Assembly (NCBI GenBank): GCA_944380395.1
Contig: CALWHM010000014.1
Coordinates: 1 to 41,395, forward strand
DNA: 41,395 nucleotides
Reading direction: 5' to 3'
Source: an uncultured Clostridia bacterium
Lineage (GTDB): Bacteria > Bacillota > Clostridia > Christensenellales > UBA3700
Of this stretch, positions 28,961 through 36,211 are shown piece after piece. The stretch's first letter is position 1; each line of letters opens with the position of its first letter. Under the pieces are notes generated by a model. The model searched no databases and was not told where the DNA came from. It worked only from the letters and a program-made list of their open reading frames with translations. A program made the position numbers and the translations under genes.

Positions 28961-29011
28961 AAGCGGAAGAAGAAAGCAGAGGCAGCTCGTAAGAGAATGT
29001 ACAAGTCTTAA
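28961..29011 (+). pseudogene. Remnant of a second rpsU copy (last 17 codons)
   Basis: These 51 bases encode the same sixteen residues as the end of S21 ([16 protein letters not shown]) plus a stop. They differ from 28821-28871 only at third positions and in the stop: GAA to GAG, TCC to TCT, TGA to TAA. No start codon, ribosome site or upstream coding part remains; 28915-28960 is unrelated. A separate large hairpin follows, so the copied unit ends with its own terminator. The silent nature of the differences suggests descent from an expressed paralogue that has lost its front. Confidence 0.85.
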
Positions 29012-29075
29012 GCGAAAAACAAAAAGGATAAAGGCGGATACGGTTTTAGCCGTATCTGCCTTTTCGTTTTTCGCT
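29011..29075 (+). terminator. Long hairpin/terminator behind the rpsU remnant
   Basis: An inner stem AAAGGCGGATACGG/CCGTATCTGCCTTT (29030-29063, one G-U pair) sits inside an outer stem AGCGAAAAAC/GTTTTTCGCT (29011-29020 and 29066-29075). The T-rich right side fits termination. Confidence 0.75.
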
Positions 29076-29214
29076 TGTTTAAGAGAAAACCCCGGCATTC
29101 GAAAAAGACTTGACTGATAAGAACGCACAATTGTGCATTGCGGCGGAACTTGGTTTCGCCGCAAAATCGTTTTCTTGAGCCTCGGTTTTCCCTTCTTTTC
29201 GCGCCGAGTAAGCA

Positions 29215-29296
29215 TTAAGTATTATTATACTTAAGCGTAACGGGCAGGGCATAAAGCCGGATTCTATTATATGGTAGCTGTCCACTTTAGTGGACA
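29215..29296. repeat. Two perfect palindromes in the spacer before the small lipoprotein
   Basis: TTAAGTAT-TATT-ATACTTAA (29215-29234) and TGTCCACT-TT-AGTGGACA (29279-29296). They could be operators, RNA hairpins or ends of a lost mobile element; nothing decides between these. The stretch 29076-29473 holds no gene that I can support. Confidence 0.7.
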
Positions 29297-29473
29297 CTTG
29301 CGCGGTTGCGGGGATATTTATAATTGCGGATAAGCGGAAAATTCGGGAGGATCGAGAAGCAAAGCCGAGATTTGAAATTTTTGTTCGGCAGAGTAAAAAG
29401 AAAGTAAATTATACGGGTTTTACAAAAATGGGAATTGATTTTTTTATACCCGTTGATTATAATAATTTTGCAG

Positions 29474-29896
29474 ATGAAGAAGAAAGTTATCCTGATACTT
29501 ATAGCCGTTATGGCATTATTCGGCGCGGGCGCGTCCGTTGCGGCGTGCGGAGTGAAGGCTACCGCTCAGGGGCAGTGGGATCTGCTTAACTGCACGGACG
29601 GAGAGGGCAATGTGCTGGCGTCCGGCGGGTATGAGCTTGGAAGCGCGAACGCCGAAACCTTAAATATGTCCTGCGAAATATCCGCAAGCAGATTTGTGCT
29701 GCGCCATAACGGCAACGTTTACTACGGCGACTATACGGAAAAGCGCGAGGACGGGGAGATATTCGTCTATGTGACTATGGACGAAGGCGGAGAGTTCACC
29801 GCGCGCTGCTATTTGGATAAGAGTTCGGAAAGCAAAATTCAGCTTATGAAGATAGTGTATAACGAAAGGACATACACATTCAGAAAAATAGCGTAA
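29474..29896 (+). CDS. Small putative lipoprotein
   Basis: 140 residues from ATG 29474. A basic start (MKKK), a hydrophobic stretch and the lipobox SVAAC (Cys25) indicate export and lipid anchoring. The mature part is short and strand-rich (YVTMDEGGEFTARCYLD, then RTYTFRKIA at the end), reminiscent of small beta-barrel lipocalin-like domains, but I do not recognise a family. No strong Shine-Dalgarno site is visible. An in-frame ATG lies 39 bases earlier, but the signal-peptide layout favours the one chosen. Context gives no clue to its role. Confidence 0.7.
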   Translation: MKKKVILILIAVMALFGAGASVAACGVKATAQGQWDLLNCTDGEGNVLASGGYELGSANAETLNMSCEISASRFVLRHNGNVYYGDYTEKREDGEIFVYVTMDEGGEFTARCYLDKSSESKIQLMKIVYNERTYTFRKIA

Positions 29897-29967
29897 AGTT
29901 TTAACGGCGGTTATCGGAAGAGAGCAAATATATTTCCGCTTTTTGACAAGTATTTTTGACAGAAGCA

Positions 29968-30209
29968 ATTGAACGGCTGTTCAATAAGTCGGCGAAATTT
30001 TTCCGGATATTGCAATTGAATATTTTGAAAAAGTATTTTTTAGCGAGATTTTCAAACATATACTATACATTTTTCACTTTGGCTTATTGAACGATTGAAC
30101 AATTGAACAATTGAACAATTGAACAACCGTTCAACTTGGTCAATAAAAAGTCGGCGCGGGGAAGCTCAATCGGGGCAATAAAAAACCGGCGAGGGAAGCT
30201 CAATCGGGT
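29968..30209. repeat. Intergenic short-repeat cluster (ATTGAAC octamers and 35-bp pairs)
   Basis: ATTGAAC-GGCT-GTTCAAT forms a palindrome at 29968-29985. ATTGAACR is repeated five times in tandem at 30086-30125 and is followed by an inverted GTTCAAC (30129-30135). Then two ~35-bp direct repeats beginning CAATAAAAA and ending CTCAATCGGG lie at 30141-30175 and 30176-30209; a shorter relative, CAATAAGTCGGCG, is at 29982-29994. No gene is visible on either strand from 29897 to 30446. An inverted repeat GAAGAAAGCA/TGCTTTCTTC lies at 30363-30397. Confidence 0.75.
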
Positions 30210-30446
30210 CGAAAAAAAGTTGCCGCCCAGCTGTCAAATCAAGCCGCTGCAACTAAGGCATATTATACCTTCGGGTATGGCGGCATATTGAAATTTAAGT
30301 ATGCGGAATGTTAATGAGAAATCTTCGCTTTCGGCGATAGCGTTCCGACCGCGACAATCCGAGAAGAAAGCAGGCGATGGCGCTTATTGCTTTCTTCGCA
30401 GAGTGTCATGCGGTCGCCGCACGAAGTTTTACGGATATGTCGGCGT

Positions 30447-30569
30447 TCAGGCGGATAAAATGCTTATCAATTTATCCTTTGCCGATTTGACTTTTTTCTT
30501 GGGCTTGTATGTTTCCATAGCCAGCGCGGTGAGAAGTCCCACGCTCACGCCCAGCATAAATCCTTTCAT
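30447..30569 (-). CDS. 40-residue single-span membrane peptide
   Basis: A small open frame on the minus strand preceded by AAAGGAGGTGCGCT, a near-perfect ribosome site 6 bp before ATG (30569). The product begins MKGFMLGVSVGLLTALAME, one membrane segment with glycine-rich packing, and continues with a strongly basic tail (KPKKKVKSAKDK). The layout resembles YtxH-like small proteins, without enough length to assign it. It follows the glycerophosphodiesterase gene by 41 bp on the same strand and may share its transcript. Confidence 0.65.
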   Translation of the reverse strand: MKGFMLGVSVGLLTALAMETYKPKKKVKSAKDKLISILSA

Positions 30570-30610
30570 AGCGCACCTCCTTTACGGCAGTATGCGCAGG
30601 TGAGGGGAAT

Positions 30611-31372
30611 TTATTCTGTTTTGTCCGCAAGAAAGCTTCTTGCCTTATCCGTGCTTATGTAGTCGGCGTTTTTGTCGTTGCACTCGAATATGATGTTGTC
30701 CGCAGTATCGAGCGCGGTCTTATAGTTATCCGCGGTGCGTATGGTCCACATCACGATCAGTTTTTCGGGGTGCTCAGCCTTTATCTTTTTGAAGTAATCC
30801 TCACGCGGCTTTCTGACGGGGATAGCCAAAAAGTCCATTTTCTTATATTGCTTGCGCAATTTTACGGGGTAGAATTGGAAGGAGTAGGTATCGTAAAGCT
30901 GACCAATTATCACCTCCGGGTGGTGTTTTACCCACCAATCCGTTATCGCCCAATTGAAAGACTCTATGCACCACTTGCCTGGGAAGTCTTTGAGTGCGTC
31001 GTAAACCGCTTTGCAGGTGGCTTCCACGCGAGAGGTGGTCTTTATCTCCACGATAAGTTTGCCCTTGTCGCCCAAGTCTTTGAGCACGTCGGAAAAGAGC
31101 GGAATGCATTCCTTGGTGTCCAAAAGCGGGTAATCTTCAAGTTTGCCCGTTATGCGGTAAGGGGAAAGATTTATTCCGCACATTCTCTTCAAAGTGGCGT
31201 CATGATGCACTATAAGCCTGCCGTCTTTTGTAAGGTATACGTCCAATTCACTGCCGAAGCCCTGCTCGGCTGCGCGCAAAAACGCCGCGCGCGAGTTTTC
31301 CGGAACGTCCTTGTTGTTGTGCAGTCCGCGGTGGCAGAACACCGTTTGCGTTAACCATTGCATATCTTTCAT
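30611..31372 (-). CDS. Glycerophosphodiester phosphodiesterase, cytosolic
   Basis: 253 residues. The GDPD signature is complete: CHRGLH at 13-18 with the catalytic His, PENSRAAF, SELDVYLTKDGRLIVHHD with the metal-binding Glu/Asp and the second catalytic His, and LIVEIKT. It hydrolyses deacylated phospholipids to glycerol-3-phosphate and the head-group alcohol. No signal peptide is present. GAGGTGAAC upstream of ATG overlaps the stop of the LUD gene, so both are translated from one mRNA. Confidence 0.93.
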   Translation of the reverse strand: MKDMQWLTQTVFCHRGLHNNKDVPENSRAAFLRAAEQGFGSELDVYLTKDGRLIVHHDATLKRMCGINLSPYRITGKLEDYPLLDTKECIPLFSDVLKDLGDKGKLIVEIKTTSRVEATCKAVYDALKDFPGKWCIESFNWAITDWWVKHHPEVIIGQLYDTYSFQFYPVKLRKQYKKMDFLAIPVRKPREDYFKKIKAEHPEKLIVMWTIRTADNYKTALDTADNIIFECNDKNADYISTDKARSFLADKTE

Positions 31373-31380
31373 AGTTCACC

Positions 31381-31989
31381 TCAATATCCCAAATCTTCAC
31401 CCGCTATCACCACGTGTACTTCCGTTTGGTACTTGGTGGGGTGGTGGGTGATGGTAGTTACGTTGCAAATACAGTCGGGGCTGTTGCAATCGTGGCACCT
31501 GCCCGTTACGGCGCAGGGCGTTTTTTTGTTCAGGCGCTTTGCGTTCAGCGGCGTCGCCACGTTTTTAGCCCTGTAAATTGCCGCTTCCAGGGTGGGCGCT
31601 ATCTTGTTTTTGCCGATGATATAGATTATCTTCTTCACGCCGAAGCACAGCGCGCTCACTCTGTTAGCCGCGCCGTCTATATTGACAAGTTCGCCGCCCT
31701 CAGTCACGGCATTTGCGGAGGTTATGTACCAATCCGCACTGCCCGCCTTTTGGTATACGACGGAGCGTTCGCTCTCGGGTACGGTGGAGTGAGAGTACAC
31801 CTTGTTACCGCGTTCGACAAGCGTTTGCAGTATGCCCAAAGAAGTTATCGTGACGCTGCCGCCCGAACCCACGCTTTCGCCGTCCGCGATAAGGGAGCAG
31901 ACGTAAGCCGCTGCTTCTTTGCCGCTTTCAAAGTACGCGGGGATAAAGCCGCGTGTTTTCAGATTTTTCAATAACTTTTGAGTATCCAT
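31381..31989 (-). CDS. LUD domain protein (LutC/DUF162-like)
   Basis: 202 residues with the LUD-domain pattern: [63 protein letters not shown]. The end contains five cysteines in [18 protein letters not shown], which may bind metal. LutC-type proteins belong to lactate oxidation, but stand-alone LUD proteins of this length are widespread in anaerobes without lutA/lutB, and their role is unclear. TTGCAT-16-TAAAAT ends 6 bp before ATG, so the mRNA may lack a leader; AAGGA within this gap may serve as a weak ribosome site. Confidence 0.9.
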   Translation of the reverse strand: MDTQKLLKNLKTRGFIPAYFESGKEAAAYVCSLIADGESVGSGGSVTITSLGILQTLVERGNKVYSHSTVPESERSVVYQKAGSADWYITSANAVTEGGELVNIDGAANRVSALCFGVKKIIYIIGKNKIAPTLEAAIYRAKNVATPLNAKRLNKKTPCAVTGRCHDCNSPDCICNVTTITHHPTKYQTEVHVVIAGEDLGY

Positions 31990-32062
31990 ATCCTTATTTT
32001 ACCACCTTTCACGGAATATGCAAGCATATTTCTTCAAATTTATAAAAATATGCGCGCGCCTC

Positions 32063-32092
32063 TTGCCAAATCGACTGCTTTTTATATATAAT
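32063..32092 (+). promoter_or_regulatory. Promoter of lepA
   Basis: TTGCCA (32063-32068), an 18-bp spacer and TATAAT (32087-32092). The leader is about 12 nt and consists mostly of the ribosome site AAGGAG (32100-32105). Confidence 0.75.
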
Positions 32093-32110
32093 ATTCTCCA
32101 AGGAGTACTT

Positions 32111-33916
32111 ATGCCCAAGGATCAAACCAATATAAGAAATTTTTGCATAGTGGCGCACATCGACCACGGTAAATCCACGCTCGCGGACAGGATAATGGAC
32201 TTGACGGGCGCCGTCAGCGCGCGCGAAGCCAAGCAGCAGCTGTTGGACAGTATGGATATCGAGAGGGAAAGGGGCATAACCATAAAGCTCACGCCCGTCA
32301 GAATGCGTTATACCTACAAGGGGCGGGAGTACGAACTCAATTTGATAGACACTCCCGGACACGTGGACTTCACCTATGAAGTTTCGCGTTCCCTCAAAGC
32401 GTGCGAGGGCGCCATTCTGATAGTGGACGCTTCGCAGGGCGTGGAGGCGCAGACGCTTACCAATGTGTATCTGGCGCTGGACAACGATTTGGAGATAATG
32501 CCCGTAATCAATAAGATAGACCTGCCGTCTGCCCGTCCCGACGAGGTGAAGGCGGAGATAGAGGATGTGATAGGTCTGCCCGCTGACGAAGCTCCGCTCA
32601 TATCCGCCAAGGAAGGCATAGGCATAGACAAGGTGCTGGAACAGGTGATAGAACTGCTTCCTGCGCCCGGGGGCGACTTCGACAAGCCGCTCAAAGCGCT
32701 TATTTTCGATTCGTATTACGACAGTTATAAGGGTGCCATATCCATAATACGCGTGTTCGACGGCAGCGTGAAGGCGGGCGACAAGATAAAGATGATGGCA
32801 ACGGGCGCCACTTTCGACGTGACGGAAGTGGGGTATTATACGCCCAATCCCACGCAAACGGAAAGTTTGAGCGCGGGCGACGTGGGCTATCTGTGCGCGA
32901 GTATAAAGAACGTGTCCGATACCAAGGTGGGCGATACGATAACTTTGGCAAACGATCCCACCAAGGAGGCTCTCCCCGGCTTCAAGGAGGCGGAGCCTAT
33001 GGTGTTCTGCGGCGTGTATCCCGCGGACGGCGCGCGCTACGGGGACTTGAAGGAGGCGCTGGAAAAGCTCAAACTCAACGACGCGGCGCTGTTCTATGAG
33101 CCGGAAGTATCCGCGGCGCTGGGATTCGGATTCCGCTGCGGCTTTCTGGGACTTCTTCATATGGAGATAATAGAAGAGCGTTTGGAACGGGAGTTCGACC
33201 TTGATCTCATCACCACCGCGCCGAGCGTTTCCTACCGAGTGGTGACCACCAAGGGCGAAACGCTGGAAATATCCAATCCTACGGCGCTCCCCAATATGAG
33301 CGAAGTGGACCATTTGGAAGAGCCTATGGTCAAGGCTTTCGTGTACACTCCGCCCGAGTACGTGGGCACGATAATGGAGCTTTGCCAGGACAAGCGCGGC
33401 AGTTTCGTGAATATGACGTACATCGAAACCACGCGCGTGCTTTTGGAGTACGAAATGCCGCTGGGCGAGATAATTTACGACTTTTTCGACAGTTTGAAAT
33501 CAAGGAGCAAGGGTTATGCCAGCCTTGATTACGAGATGAACGGATATAAGCGGAGCGACCTTGTAAAGATGGACATACTGCTCAACGGAGAGGTTTGCGA
33601 CGCGCTGAGCCTGATAATCCACCGCGACAAGGCGTACGCGCGCGGCAGGGCGATAGCGGAAAAATTAAAGGACGTTATTCCGCGCCAGCAGTTTGAAATA
33701 CCCATTCAGGCGGCGATCGGCGGCAAAGTCATTGCGCGCGAAACGGTCAAGGCGGTCAGAAAGGACGTGCTTGCAAAATGCTACGGCGGCGACATCACGA
33801 GGAAGAAAAAACTGCTTGAAAAGCAGAAGGAAGGCAAAAAGCGAATGAGGCAGATAGGCTCCGTGGAAGTGCCGAGTGAAGCTTTTATGACCATTTTGAA
33901 GTTTGACGGCAAGTAA
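32111..33916 (+). CDS. lepA: Elongation factor 4 (back-translocase) LepA
   Basis: 601 residues, full length. GTPase motifs are AHIDHGKST (15-23), the DTPGHVDF region and NKIDLP. The EF4-specific C-terminal domain shows [19 protein letters not shown] and the Lys-rich [18 protein letters not shown]4 acts on stalled or mis-translocated ribosomes and in initiation. A longer in-frame extension to 32018 exists but lies upstream of the promoter; ATG 32111 with AAGGAG is the start. hemW follows after 1 bp. Confidence 0.97.
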   Translation: MPKDQTNIRNFCIVAHIDHGKSTLADRIMDLTGAVSAREAKQQLLDSMDIERERGITIKLTPVRMRYTYKGREYELNLIDTPGHVDFTYEVSRSLKACEGAILIVDASQGVEAQTLTNVYLALDNDLEIMPVINKIDLPSARPDEVKAEIEDVIGLPADEAPLISAKEGIGIDKVLEQVIELLPAPGGDFDKPLKALIFDSYYDSYKGAISIIRVFDGSVKAGDKIKMMATGATFDVTEVGYYTPNPTQTESLSAGDVGYLCASIKNVSDTKVGDTITLANDPTKEALPGFKEAEPMVFCGVYPADGARYGDLKEALEKLKLNDAALFYEPEVSAALGFGFRCGFLGLLHMEIIEERLEREFDLDLITTAPSVSYRVVTTKGETLEISNPTALPNMSEVDHLEEPMVKAFVYTPPEYVGTIMELCQDKRGSFVNMTYIETTRVLLEYEMPLGEIIYDFFDSLKSRSKGYASLDYEMNGYKRSDLVKMDILLNGEVCDALSLIIHRDKAYARGRAIAEKLKDVIPRQQFEIPIQAAIGGKVIARETVKAVRKDVLAKCYGGDITRKKKLLEKQKEGKKRMRQIGSVEVPSEAFMTILKFDGK

Positions 33917-33917
33917 G

Positions 33918-35009
33918 ATGAGCTTGGGTCTTTATATCCACATTCCTTTTTGCAGGAGCATTTGCGCTTATTGCGATTTTTTCAGGGGCGTTTACGATAG
34001 GGAAAAGGCGGAAAAGTATCCCGCAGCGCTGGAGTGCGACGCGCGCGACATTTCAAAATCGTACGGGATAAATTCTTCCGCGGACACCGTTTATATAGGC
34101 GGCGGCACGCCCACCGTTTTGCCGAATGGTGTATTGGAACGCGCCCTAGCAATGATAAAAAAGCACATCTTTGTGGAAGACGGCGCGGAGTTCACCTGCG
34201 AGGGCAACCCCGAATCCTTTACGGAAGAAAAGGCGCGGGAGCTGAAAGGCGTCGGCGTGAACAGGGTGTCTTTGGGTGTGCAATCGCTTTGCGATAAAAC
34301 GCTTGCGGCGCTGGGCAGGGCGCACGACTCTTATCAAGCCAAGGCGGCGGTGGAACGGGCGGTAAAGCACGGCTTCAGGGTGAGCGCGGACATAATGCTG
34401 GGCGTGCCGTTCCAAACGCAAGCGGACGTGAGAGAGTTCGCCCGCACAATGCGCTCTTTGGGTGCGGAACATCTTTCCGCCTATATGCTCACCGTGCATA
34501 AGGGCACGCAGCTTGACGATATGGTCAAAAGAGGGGAATTTACCCCTGACGACGATTTTTCCGCGGACCTTTATTACGCGTTCGATAATGCTGCGCGGGA
34601 GCAGGGATACGGGCGTTACGAGGTGAGCAATTGGGCGCTTGCGGGCGCTGAGTGCCGCCACAATATCAAGTATTGGACGGGCGGAGATTATGTCGGCTTG
34701 GGCGCGGGAGCCTACTCCAAAATAGGACTGCGCCGCTTTCACACGGCGGAGGATACGGACGCGTACATAAGCGGAAACATCGCCCGAATAACGGACGAGG
34801 AGATGACGGAAAGTTCTTTGGCACAGGAAAAAGTCGTGTTCGGCTTGCGCACCCGAATGGGCGCGGACGCTGAGGTTCTGACCGCCGCCGGCGTCGACCG
34901 CGAAAAATTGCTTGCAACGCCGTACTTTACTTTTGAAAACAATGCCTTGCACATAAAGGACGAGTACCTGCTCATATCCGACGGCATTATAGTAAAATAC
35001 ATCTTGTAA
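33918..35009 (+). CDS. hemW: Radical SAM protein HemW (heme chaperone, HemN-like)
   Basis: 363 residues. IPFCRSICAYCDF gives the cluster cysteines Cys12, Cys16 and Cys19; VYIGGGTPT and EGNPES are the SAM-binding strands; the HemN C-terminal domain is present. HemW proteins lack coproporphyrinogen oxidase activity where tested and transfer heme. ATG is one base after the lepA stop; the lepA-hemW pair is conserved in Bacillota. The last codons and stop lie in the first copy of a 27-bp tandem duplication (35003-35056). Confidence 0.94.
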   Translation: MSLGLYIHIPFCRSICAYCDFFRGVYDREKAEKYPAALECDARDISKSYGINSSADTVYIGGGTPTVLPNGVLERALAMIKKHIFVEDGAEFTCEGNPESFTEEKARELKGVGVNRVSLGVQSLCDKTLAALGRAHDSYQAKAAVERAVKHGFRVSADIMLGVPFQTQADVREFARTMRSLGAEHLSAYMLTVHKGTQLDDMVKRGEFTPDDDFSADLYYAFDNAAREQGYGRYEVSNWALAGAECRHNIKYWTGGDYVGLGAGAYSKIGLRRFHTAEDTDAYISGNIARITDEEMTESSLAQEKVVFGLRTRMGADAEVLTAAGVDREKLLATPYFTFENNALHIKDEYLLISDGIIVKYIL

Positions 35010-35056
35010 GACGTGTGAATATTTCGCCGCTTGTAAGACGTGTGAATATTTCGCCG
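35003..35056 (+). repeat. 27-bp exact tandem duplication at the hemW stop
   Basis: Two identical copies (35003-35029 and 35030-35056) that start CTTGTAAGACGTG. Each carries an in-frame TAA, so the duplication leaves HemW unchanged. It is the left edge of the repeat-rich spacer that extends to 35931. Confidence 0.95.
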
Positions 35057-35120
35057 CATTTTGCATTGAAAATTGTTTTTTCCTTTTCCCCCACACCCCT
35101 TTATTTTTTTCTTCAAGCCC

Positions 35121-35841
35121 GTGTAAGTTATTGCTCGTTATGTGAAATTATGTGCAAGTTATGTGAAATTACGTGCAAATTACGTGAAATTACGTGCAAC
35201 TCACATAATTGTCCGTGCGGGGTAATGCGTATCAGTTATTGTTCGTTATGTGAAATTATGTGAAGATTATGTGAAATTATGTGCAATTCACATAATTATC
35301 CGCGCGTGGCGATGCGTATAAGTTATTACTCGTTATGCGAAATTATGTGAGATTACGTGCAAGTTATGTGAGATTACGTGCAAATTATGTGCAACTCACA
35401 TAATTGTCTGTGCGGGGCGATGCGTATAAGTTATTGTTCGTTATGTGAAATTATGTGCAGATTATGTGAGATTATGTGCAACTCACATAATTAACCTGTG
35501 TGTTGCAATGCGTATAAGTTATTGCTCGTTATGCGAAATTACGTGCAAATTATGTGCAGGAGAAGCAGTCGAGGCAGATTTTGGAGATAAAGGCGGAGAG
35601 TTACAGGTAAAAACAGGCGGGCGGAAAATCCGCCCGCGCTGCTTTACTTCGCTTTGGCAAAGGAAGCGTTGGGGTAGTTCTGCCTTGCTTCGCTTTGGCA
35701 AAGGAATTGTTGGGGTAGTTCTGCCTTACTTCACTTTTAGCGAAAACACTACTAACAAGTTATGTGAGATTATGTGAAATTATGTGAAATTATGTGCAGA
35801 TTATGTGCAGATTATGTGAGATTATGTGCAACTCACATAAT
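35121..35841. repeat. Large non-coding array of TTATGTG half-sites
   Basis: Five higher-order units start at 35121, 35229, 35316, 35424 and 35512 (spacings 108, 87, 108 and 88 bp), each with a GTATAAGTTATTGCTCG-like head. After the head come alternating 10/11-bp elements TTATGTGAAA and TTATGTGCAAG (a 21-bp composite, two or three per unit), then an inverted TCACATAATT, then a GC-richer linker ending in GATGCGT. Unit 5 is cut off after three elements. A further block of seven direct elements plus one inverted copy lies at 35758-35841. I count about 30 half-sites. The 21-bp difference between long and short units equals one composite repeat. No coding gene lies within, and spacer sequences are not unique as in CRISPR. 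Confidence 0.9.
35607..35735 (-). pseudogene. Degenerate copies of the zinc-ribbon gene 3' end with terminator
   Basis: Read on the minus strand, 35644-35675 matches the last codons of the gene at 35932-36075: NTSFTKVK-stop becomes NASFAKAK-stop, mostly through transitions, and the upstream Cys of the zinc site is lost. A ~41-bp unit containing this end is repeated at about 35645-35685 and 35686-35726, with its stop changed to CAA in the second copy, and a third trace at 35727-35735. The copied terminator (GCGGGCGGA/TCCGCCCGC at 35617-35637, then T-run) is intact. No start codon or front half exists. Confidence 0.75.
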
Positions 35842-35894
35842 ATTTGCACCGGTAGTGGTTTGTTGGTTACATATGCAGGGCAATCATCGCATAG

Positions 35895-35925
35895 GTAAAA
35901 ACAGGCGGGCGGAAATTCCGCCCGC
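35895..35925 (-). terminator. Terminator of the zinc-ribbon gene
   Basis: GCGGGCGGAA and TTCCGCCCGC pair over 10 bp around one A (35905-35925); on the minus strand GTTTTTACC follows. Confidence 0.9.
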
Positions 35926-35931
35926 GCTGCA

Positions 35932-36075
35932 TTACTTCACTTTGGTAAAGGAAGTGTTTGTGCAGTTGGGACAAGGGGGCATCTTATCCCTTTCTCCCAA
36001 GGTCACGTCAAAGCCGCACTTGGTGCAGCTGTACTCGCCCTTGCCGGGCTTTTCTCCCGTATGAACGTTGGTCAT
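35932..36075 (-). CDS. Small zinc-ribbon protein
   Basis: 47 residues, too small for most gene callers. MTNVHTGEKPGKGEYSC starts the protein; the two knuckles CTKC (17-20) and CPNC (35-38) can bind one zinc ion, and LGERDKMPPCPNC matches small rubredoxin- or YjdM-like zinc-ribbon proteins common in Bacillota. Function is unknown; such peptides may be redox or nucleic-acid related. GGAGGTAG lies 5 bp before ATG (36075), and a strong terminator follows the stop. Its 3' end has been copied downstream, as described in a separate entry. Confidence 0.85.
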   Translation of the reverse strand: MTNVHTGEKPGKGEYSCTKCGFDVTLGERDKMPPCPNCTNTSFTKVK

Positions 36076-36177
36076 CTTTGCTACCTCCGAATTTATTCTG
36101 CGCTGCGTTAGCGCATACTCTTATTATGCCTTACGGTAAAAATATTATTCGGGTAAAGAGGGAGCGTTTTCTTAACT

Positions 36178-36205
36178 TTGCTTTTTCTTTTTTATGTGCT
36201 ATAAT
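36178..36205 (+). promoter_or_regulatory. Promoter abutting the start codon of the acidic-tail membrane protein
   Basis: TTGCTT (36178-36183), 16 bp, then TATAAT (36200-36205). The predicted +1 is exactly the A of the ATG at 36212, so no leader or ribosome site is possible. Confidence 0.65.
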
Positions 36206-36211
36206 AAACTT

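Noticed and set aside
29236-29272. Minus-strand AGAATCCGGCTTTATG resembles the conserved 3' end of RNase P RNA.
   Set aside because: No other conserved RNase P region is found upstream on that strand; the match is short. At most it is a fragment.
29279-29296. Palindrome TGTCCACT/AGTGGACA as insertion-sequence ends
   Set aside because: The arms meet with a 2-bp loop, there is no transposase or target duplication nearby, so an element cannot be supported.
30301-30603. A 100-residue plus-strand frame
   Set aside because: It has no ribosome site and no recognisable composition, and its end overlaps the better supported minus-strand peptide gene.
35121-35841. CRISPR array
   Set aside because: Repeats are 10-21 bp, adjoining, and the linkers are related to each other; there are no constant repeats with unique spacers and no cas genes.
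35121-35841. CRP/FNR-type binding sites (TGTGA-N6-TCACA)
   Set aside because: The dyad here is TTATGTG-N5-CACATAA, with the wrong spacing, and most half-sites are direct, not inverted.
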